The translations under genes and the position numbers were made by a program. Of a DNA stretch of 64,000 nucleotides, positions 59,826-64,000 are shown piece after piece. Positions within the stretch are counted from its first letter, which is position 1. Each line of letters starts with the position of its first letter. The notes under the pieces are model-generated. The model was not told the origin of the DNA, made no database searches, and saw only the letters and a program-made list of their open reading frames with translations. The stretch is from Blautia hansenii DSM 20583 (GTDB lineage: Bacteria; Bacillota; Clostridia; Lachnospirales; Lachnospiraceae): NCBI RefSeq assembly GCF_002222595.2, contig NZ_CP022413.2:504501-568500 (forward strand). Direction: 5' to 3'.

Positions 59826-60935
59826 ATGAAAAAGCGAGTATGTTTCGTTACTGTTTTGCTTTGTTTGAGTATGGTAGGGTGCTCTGCAAATGAAAATAAA
59901 GAAAACATGTCAGAAACGACAGATAAGAAAATAAGCATAGAAGAAAGCAACGAGACGGGACAGGTCGATATTAAAGGTACGATTACAGAACATGTAACTG
60001 CAAATACAAAAATGGAAATTCCTGAAAAAACATTTGCTACTTATAGCACCGAACTTAAAACATTTGATAAAGAAAAGCTTGCCTCTCTTTTTTGGCCGGA
60101 AAGCAGTAAAGAGGAAATTTATATAGAAGAATATGAGGATAAATCATTAGCAATGACTTTTCAAGATGAAACCGTGGCATTAGGAACGGGGTCAATTATG
60201 TATCGCAAAAGTGATGATATAAGATATTTGTCAGATATTGCTTTTTACGGCGAAGAAGAGAACCTTCTGGAAGAAAAGGATTTGGCGTTTATGACAGCAG
60301 AACAGGCTGTACAGAATGTGGAAGCATTTTTATTCGAGTTGGATTTAGGGGTGGATTTTGGAGAGAAAAAAGTTTTTGCATTGAAAAAAGAGGATATGTC
60401 CGGCATACAGGATATGATGAAGGCTGATGAACATTTAGGAGGCTTTTATGAGTCAGGTAAATTTCAAGAGCGTACATTTGATACAGAGGATGAACTCTAT
60501 TTTATAAAATATACATTTAGTTTTGACGGACTGCCGATTTTAGGAGCAGAAGATCCGGATATTCGAATGACAGGAGGTATGGAGCGAGGAGAGCTTGCTT
60601 GGCCCGTGGAAGCCACAGTTTTATTTTCAAATTCCGGTATATGCGAAATAAATTTGCAGGGGATATTGAGTGAATTAGAGAAACAATCAGAAAATAAGGA
60701 AGTTATTCAGTTCGATGAAATAGAAAAGGCATTAGTCAAAAAATTCGGAGATGTTATCTTATCTCAAGAATATAATCTATCAAAAATTTGGTTGGAGTAT
60801 TTTCCAAAAATAAAAGAAGACTCTTTTGAAGAAGTGGAATTAATTCCGGTGTGGTGCTGCGTATTTGATATCAATGGTGAGAAAGTGGACTATGCACTTC
60901 GATTTCATGCGTTTACGGGGGAAGAAATATCGTGA
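59826..60935 (+). CDS. Lipoprotein of unknown function linked to an ABC-2 transporter
   Basis: A 369-residue protein with a lipoprotein signal (CFVTVLLCLSMVGC, modified cysteine at residue 19). The mature protein is acidic, with no family I recognise. It has two parts, about 50-200 and 215-369; the second includes GLPILGAEDPDIRMTG and EVELIPVWCCVFDINGEK, of the type seen in secreted proteins with YcdB/PepSY-like repeats, but this is only an impression. It overlaps the next gene by 4 bases. Role unknown; a sensor or chaperone for the exporter is plausible. Confidence 0.75.
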   Translation: MKKRVCFVTVLLCLSMVGCSANENKENMSETTDKKISIEESNETGQVDIKGTITEHVTANTKMEIPEKTFATYSTELKTFDKEKLASLFWPESSKEEIYIEEYEDKSLAMTFQDETVALGTGSIMYRKSDDIRYLSDIAFYGEEENLLEEKDLAFMTAEQAVQNVEAFLFELDLGVDFGEKKVFALKKEDMSGIQDMMKADEHLGGFYESGKFQERTFDTEDELYFIKYTFSFDGLPILGAEDPDIRMTGGMERGELAWPVEATVLFSNSGICEINLQGILSELEKQSENKEVIQFDEIEKALVKKFGDVILSQEYNLSKIWLEYFPKIKEDSFEEVELIPVWCCVFDINGEKVDYALRFHAFTGEEIS

Positions 60936-61726
60936 GGAAAGTATTTGCAGCAGAAATGAAGCGGGCAATCAATATTGGATGGATTATAAGTATTTTAGGG
61001 ATTTGTTTTTCGATATGCTTTGATTCATGGAATGATTTGCTGAGAGCATTCGCAACTCATAATGGAAGTGTCCACTATTTCTTTTGGAATTCGGCATTTG
61101 GAGGAGCCTGCCGTACTTATTTTTTGCCTATATTTGCGGCGTTGCCGTTTGCTGCCGCCTTTTGTAAAGACTACAATGAACATGCGCTTTATCTTATTGT
61201 CTCCAGAGAAGGGAAAAAAAGATATTGTATCGCAAAATATATAGTTAATGCCTTGTGTGGCGGTCTTGTGGTTGCAGCGGCTACGGGAATATTGATTTTA
61301 TTTCTGTCATCAGCATTCCCAATGGCAGATTCTGTGTATCAAGATCCCTTTGTTTCAGACCGATTTCATGTATGGATAGCCGTATATCATCCGGTAGAAT
61401 ACGCATTTATAGAAATTGTTTCAGGATTTTTAAGAGGTATGTTGTGTGCCAGTATTGCGTTGTGCGTTTCCATCTATATATCCGATCCTTTAGTAGTGCT
61501 TGTATCACCATATTTTGTCAGCTTTCTTGCGGTTCAGGCATATCGTATTTTTCATGTCCCAGACCAGTATCGTTTAGATAAATTATTGACAGGCAACATG
61601 ATTATTCGCTCCAGTGTATTTACCGTTTGGATTTGTATAGTTGTTGTATCGGTAATTGTAATTTTTCTTGGGATTTTCTTTCAAAAAACGGTATTAAGGA
61701 GGCTGGAAGATGGAAGACTTTATTAG
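60932..61726 (+). CDS. ABC-2-type permease subunit (first)
   Basis: A 264-residue membrane protein with about six segments and no solute-binding domain, starting at GTG 60932 (ATCGTGA overlap with the lipoprotein gene). Polar stretches and the early EMKRAINIGWI helix fit an ABC-2 or ABC-exporter-like permease. It overlaps the next permease by 17 bases, and the ATPase follows. The call depends on this operon context, since the sequence itself is divergent. Confidence 0.7.
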   Translation: MRKVFAAEMKRAINIGWIISILGICFSICFDSWNDLLRAFATHNGSVHYFFWNSAFGGACRTYFLPIFAALPFAAAFCKDYNEHALYLIVSREGKKRYCIAKYIVNALCGGLVVAAATGILILFLSSAFPMADSVYQDPFVSDRFHVWIAVYHPVEYAFIEIVSGFLRGMLCASIALCVSIYISDPLVVLVSPYFVSFLAVQAYRIFHVPDQYRLDKLLTGNMIIRSSVFTVWICIVVVSVIVIFLGIFFQKTVLRRLEDGRLY

Positions 61727-62594
61727 AGCGCTTCGCATTTCTGTCTATAATTTAAGAAAGACAATTTCATCAATACGGATTTTAACAGTTTTGCTTATTA
61801 TTGCTTGTTTTATTATGCAAAACTTACAGGCGGTATTAGAATTTAGTGACTTTGTTAAAATAGGGATAACGCCGTATTCATTTCCGCATTTGGTTAACGA
61901 TTATGTTTGTCAGCTTGTCATGATGGCAGGAGCAGTCATTCTTTTTTGCAATGCTCCTTTTGAAGATGAGGGGTATTTTTATATGCTGCCACGTGCAGGT
62001 AAACGGTCATGGGCATTGGGGCAGGTGATTTACATTGTCAGCGCTTCGTTTCTTTATGTTATGTTTTTGCTTTTGATGTCTATATTGCCGTTAATCGGTC
62101 ATGGGGAAATTGGAAGTGAATGGGGAAAAATTTGGGGAACATTGGCGAAAACAGATGCAGGAGTACAGTTCGGACTTTTGTTTTCTGTAACAGAATATAT
62201 GATTAGTAATTATAGTCCTATATTTGCTTTGGCTGTAAGTGTATTGCTGGAATGGTGCTGTGTAAGCTGGTTAGGATTAATGATATACTTCTTGAATAAA
62301 TTGACAGGGAAAACAGTGGGAACTTGTGTCGGAGCTTTTTTTGTATTGCTTGATATTTGTATTTCAAATGACTGGATGCCGTGGGCAAATCGTTTTTCTC
62401 CGATTACGTTGGCGCAAATAAATGCTTATGCAGGAAGTAATCTAAAGTATCATATTACATTTCAGTATGGAATTGCATTTTTTATAATAGGCATTCTTGT
62501 TTTGAGCGTTTTAAGTATTTTAGTAAATTATAAAGAAAAGGCAGAAAACCGGTTACAGAAGTTGGAGGTAAAATGGATACAGAAGCAACGATAG
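61710..62594 (+). CDS. ABC-2-type permease subunit (second)
   Basis: A 294-residue membrane protein with about six segments. It overlaps both neighbours (17 and 22 bases), a tightly packed arrangement. AGGAGG (within AAGGAGGCTGG) precedes the ATG. With the first permease and the ATPase it should form an ABC-2 transporter; substrate unknown. Confidence 0.7.
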   Translation: MEDFIRALRISVYNLRKTISSIRILTVLLIIACFIMQNLQAVLEFSDFVKIGITPYSFPHLVNDYVCQLVMMAGAVILFCNAPFEDEGYFYMLPRAGKRSWALGQVIYIVSASFLYVMFLLLMSILPLIGHGEIGSEWGKIWGTLAKTDAGVQFGLLFSVTEYMISNYSPIFALAVSVLLEWCCVSWLGLMIYFLNKLTGKTVGTCVGAFFVLLDICISNDWMPWANRFSPITLAQINAYAGSNLKYHITFQYGIAFFIIGILVLSVLSILVNYKEKAENRLQKLEVKWIQKQR

Positions 62595-63232
62595 TAGTAG
62601 AAAATCTTGATAAGCGATTTAAAAATCAGTCGGTATTAAAGAATGTAAATGTAAAATTTTCTAAAGGAAATATTTATGGAATTATTGGAAGAAATGGTTC
62701 GGGAAAAACGATTTTATTGAAATGTATTTGTGGTTTTTTGAGACCAACAGCAGGTACTGTTTCTGTGAATAATAAAATTGTCGGACAAGATATTGATTTT
62801 CCTCAGAAACTGGGGTTTATTATTGAAACACCGGGATTTCTGATGAATTATTCCGGATATAAAAATTTGAAATATTTGGCTTCTATACAGAAAAATATAG
62901 ATGATGAAGGAATTAAAGAGTCTATGTCATTGGTTGGTTTAGATTCAGCGGATAAAAAACATGTAGGTAAATATTCTCTCGGAATGCGCCAACGTTTAGG
63001 GATAGCACAGGCGATTATGGAAAAACCGGATATTCTGATTTTAGACGAGCCAATGAACGGCTTAGATAAGAACGGAGTGCAGGAAATGAGGGAACTGTTT
63101 TTACAGATGAAATCGGAGGGGAAATTAATTCTTTTGACAAGTCATAATCATGAAGATATAGAAGTATTGTGTGATGAAGTTTACGAAATGGAAGATGGTA
63201 TACTTACAAAAAAACAAGGGGCAGTCGGCTAA
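62573..63232 (+). CDS. ABC transporter ATP-binding protein
   Basis: A 219-residue ATPase: Walker A GRNGSGKT (about 40-47), signature YSLGMRQRLG, Walker B ILILDEP and H-loop TSHNHED. The GMRQRLG signature form and the short length are typical of ABC-2 exporters of the BcrA/NatA group (antibiotic resistance or peptide export). It is the last gene of the lipoprotein-permease-permease operon. Confidence 0.9.
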   Translation: MDTEATIVVENLDKRFKNQSVLKNVNVKFSKGNIYGIIGRNGSGKTILLKCICGFLRPTAGTVSVNNKIVGQDIDFPQKLGFIIETPGFLMNYSGYKNLKYLASIQKNIDDEGIKESMSLVGLDSADKKHVGKYSLGMRQRLGIAQAIMEKPDILILDEPMNGLDKNGVQEMRELFLQMKSEGKLILLTSHNHEDIEVLCDEVYEMEDGILTKKQGAVG

Positions 63233-63258
63233 TATCGGTTTTTAGACTCTAAATCTTG

Positions 63259-63328
63259 AAAGTAAGAACCTCTCATAGAAATCCGCATTTTTCATGCCTG
63301 ATGTTCTGTGAGAGGTTCTTACTTTTTT
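63259..63328. terminator. Bidirectional terminator between convergent genes
   Basis: AAAGTAAGAACCTCTCA pairs with TGAGAGGTTCTTACTTT across a 33-base loop and is followed by TTTTTT. Confidence 0.8.
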
Positions 63329-64000
63329 AGTTTACATAATCTTTCCAGATATATCCTTTCTGTCCTTCGAAATCGACTTCATACCAGCCGCTTCCGTCTA
63401 TGTTAGTAATCGTTACGGCCGCATCCGTATGTAAAGTTCCAAGGACTTCAGAACCGCTTTTTGGTTCGGAGCGAACATATACACTGCTTGCGATGGTAGT
63501 TTCTCTGGAGCCACCAACAGGAAATTCGCTGTCATCTGTATCGTCTTTCTTGTCATCTTCCTTGTCGTCTTTTTTATCATTTTCTTTTGGAGGGACTTTT
63601 TCATCAGGCTTTTCTTGTTTATCTTCCTGTTTCTCATCTTCTTGCTTTTTATCTTCCGGTTTTTCATCGACATCGTCCTCTTTGTCGTCTTCTTCTAAGA
63701 TGACAGGAGAGCCGGTACTGTTAGGAATACTTTCTTCTGCTTTTTCTGCCAGAGCCAGAACACTGGAATTGTCGTCGGTGGTAGTGATTTTTCTTATTTT
63801 TACTTTACTGGTATCGGTATCTTCAATGGCACCTACATACATAAGTGTTACTTCATTTCCGGGAATAATTCCGTTTTCTAAATCAAGCTGTGCTTTTTCG
63901 CAGTTATCGAAGGATAATTTTTTACCTTCAGAAGTCTCAATAGATATTTCTGTGCCGGTATAGGTGATTAAAGTTCCGCTCAAAGAAGAAGATACTGCGT
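63327..64000 (-). CDS. SH3-domain protein with acidic linker, 5' end outside window
   Basis: The frame is open to the window edge; the visible 223 residues are the C-terminal part. An all-beta KOW-like segment (LITYTGTEISIETSEGKKL) comes first. Next is a long low-complexity D/E/K linker (about 100 residues), then a bacterial SH3 domain (SVYVRSEPKSGSEVLG...GWYEVDFEGQKGYIWKDYV). It is probably an envelope-associated protein that binds peptidoglycan. The apparent start at 63983 is a TTG inside the frame and is not the real one. Confidence 0.75.
   Translation of the reverse strand, partial: AVSSSLSGTLITYTGTEISIETSEGKKLSFDNCEKAQLDLENGIIPGNEVTLMYVGAIEDTDTSKVKIRKITTTDDNSSVLALAEKAEESIPNSTGSPVILEEDDKEDDVDEKPEDKKQEDEKQEDKQEKPDEKVPPKENDKKDDKEDDKKDDTDDSEFPVGGSRETTIASSVYVRSEPKSGSEVLGTLHTDAAVTITNIDGSGWYEVDFEGQKGYIWKDYVN

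Noticed and set aside
63400..63963. Long plus-strand ORF rich in serine
   Set aside because: It is the mirror of the D/E/K linker of the SH3-domain gene on the other strand; low complexity, no ribosome site, and the other strand has a clear domain.
1..64000. CRISPR array, rRNA operon, prophage or replication origin
   Set aside because: No regularly spaced direct repeats, rRNA sequence, phage structural genes or DnaA-box clusters were noticed.

Overview
The window looks like a chromosome segment of an anaerobic, spore-forming gut Firmicute of the family Lachnospiraceae (Blautia / Mediterraneibacter-like). The grounds are the hup-rqcP-yabP-yabQ-divIC-spoIIE-tilS-hpt-ftsH gene order, Clostridia-type regulators (T-box, LytTR/GHKL pairs), strong AGGAGG ribosome sites, low to medium G+C, and an alpha-galactosidase/sucrose-kinase fusion of the kind described from Ruminococcus gnavus. 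No species call is made from sequence alone.

Layout. (1) 1-1640: the 3' part of a Crp/Fnr regulator, an unrecognised ORF and a broken IS66 element. (2) 1773-10095: a raffinose-family oligosaccharide operon (AraC regulator divergent from binding protein, two permeases, AgaSK, sucrose phosphorylase). It is visibly richer in G+C than the rest and is followed at 10231-10940 by fragments of a DDE transposase and a serine recombinase, so it reads as an acquired island. (3) 11173-19428: a LacI-controlled fructan/difructose-anhydride operon (ABC importer, GH32, fructokinase, and a GH91 enzyme without a signal peptide). (4) 19532-24675, minus strand: LytTR regulator, soluble GHKL kinase and a pair of ABC exporter half-transporters. 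(5) 24858-25918: an ECF sigma factor with a frameshift, plus its anti-sigma factor. (6) 26283-32717: cell-envelope and housekeeping genes (GH18 protein, DivIVA-like protein, CwlD, Sua5, RpiB, Upp, dCMP deaminase). (7) 32758-38854: T-box-controlled proS preceded by an unusual folded element, then cca, a CotS-like kinase and a phosphosugar mutase. (8) 39009-45979: the conserved sporulation/division/tRNA-modification cluster. (9) 46000-57430: a candidate small RNA, a GH13 enzyme, three tRNAs, a xanthine-type permease with a TetR regulator, DegV, an ABC-class ATPase, a second DivIVA-like protein, a DtxR regulator, asnA and an orphan binding lipoprotein. (10) 57509-63232: an AgrC-like kinase and LytTR regulator divergent from a lipoprotein/ABC-2 transporter operon. 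The window ends inside an SH3-domain protein.

How the genes work together. Two adjacent ABC-importer operons would give the cell alpha-galactosides (raffinose, stachyose) and sucrose/fructan-derived sugars. AgaSK removes galactose and can phosphorylate the released sucrose, GtfA phosphorolyses sucrose, and GH32, GH91 and fructokinase channel fructose units to fructose 6-phosphate. The sporulation cluster carries promoter signals that fit its role: a 21-bp-spaced promoter before spoIIE and a sigma-E-like promoter before yabP.

The least explained items are the intracellular GH91 enzyme, the folded element at 33080-33184, a C-rich small RNA candidate at 46112-46204, the short SpoIIE lacking its membrane domain, and two peptide-type signalling/transport modules with no visible peptide gene.
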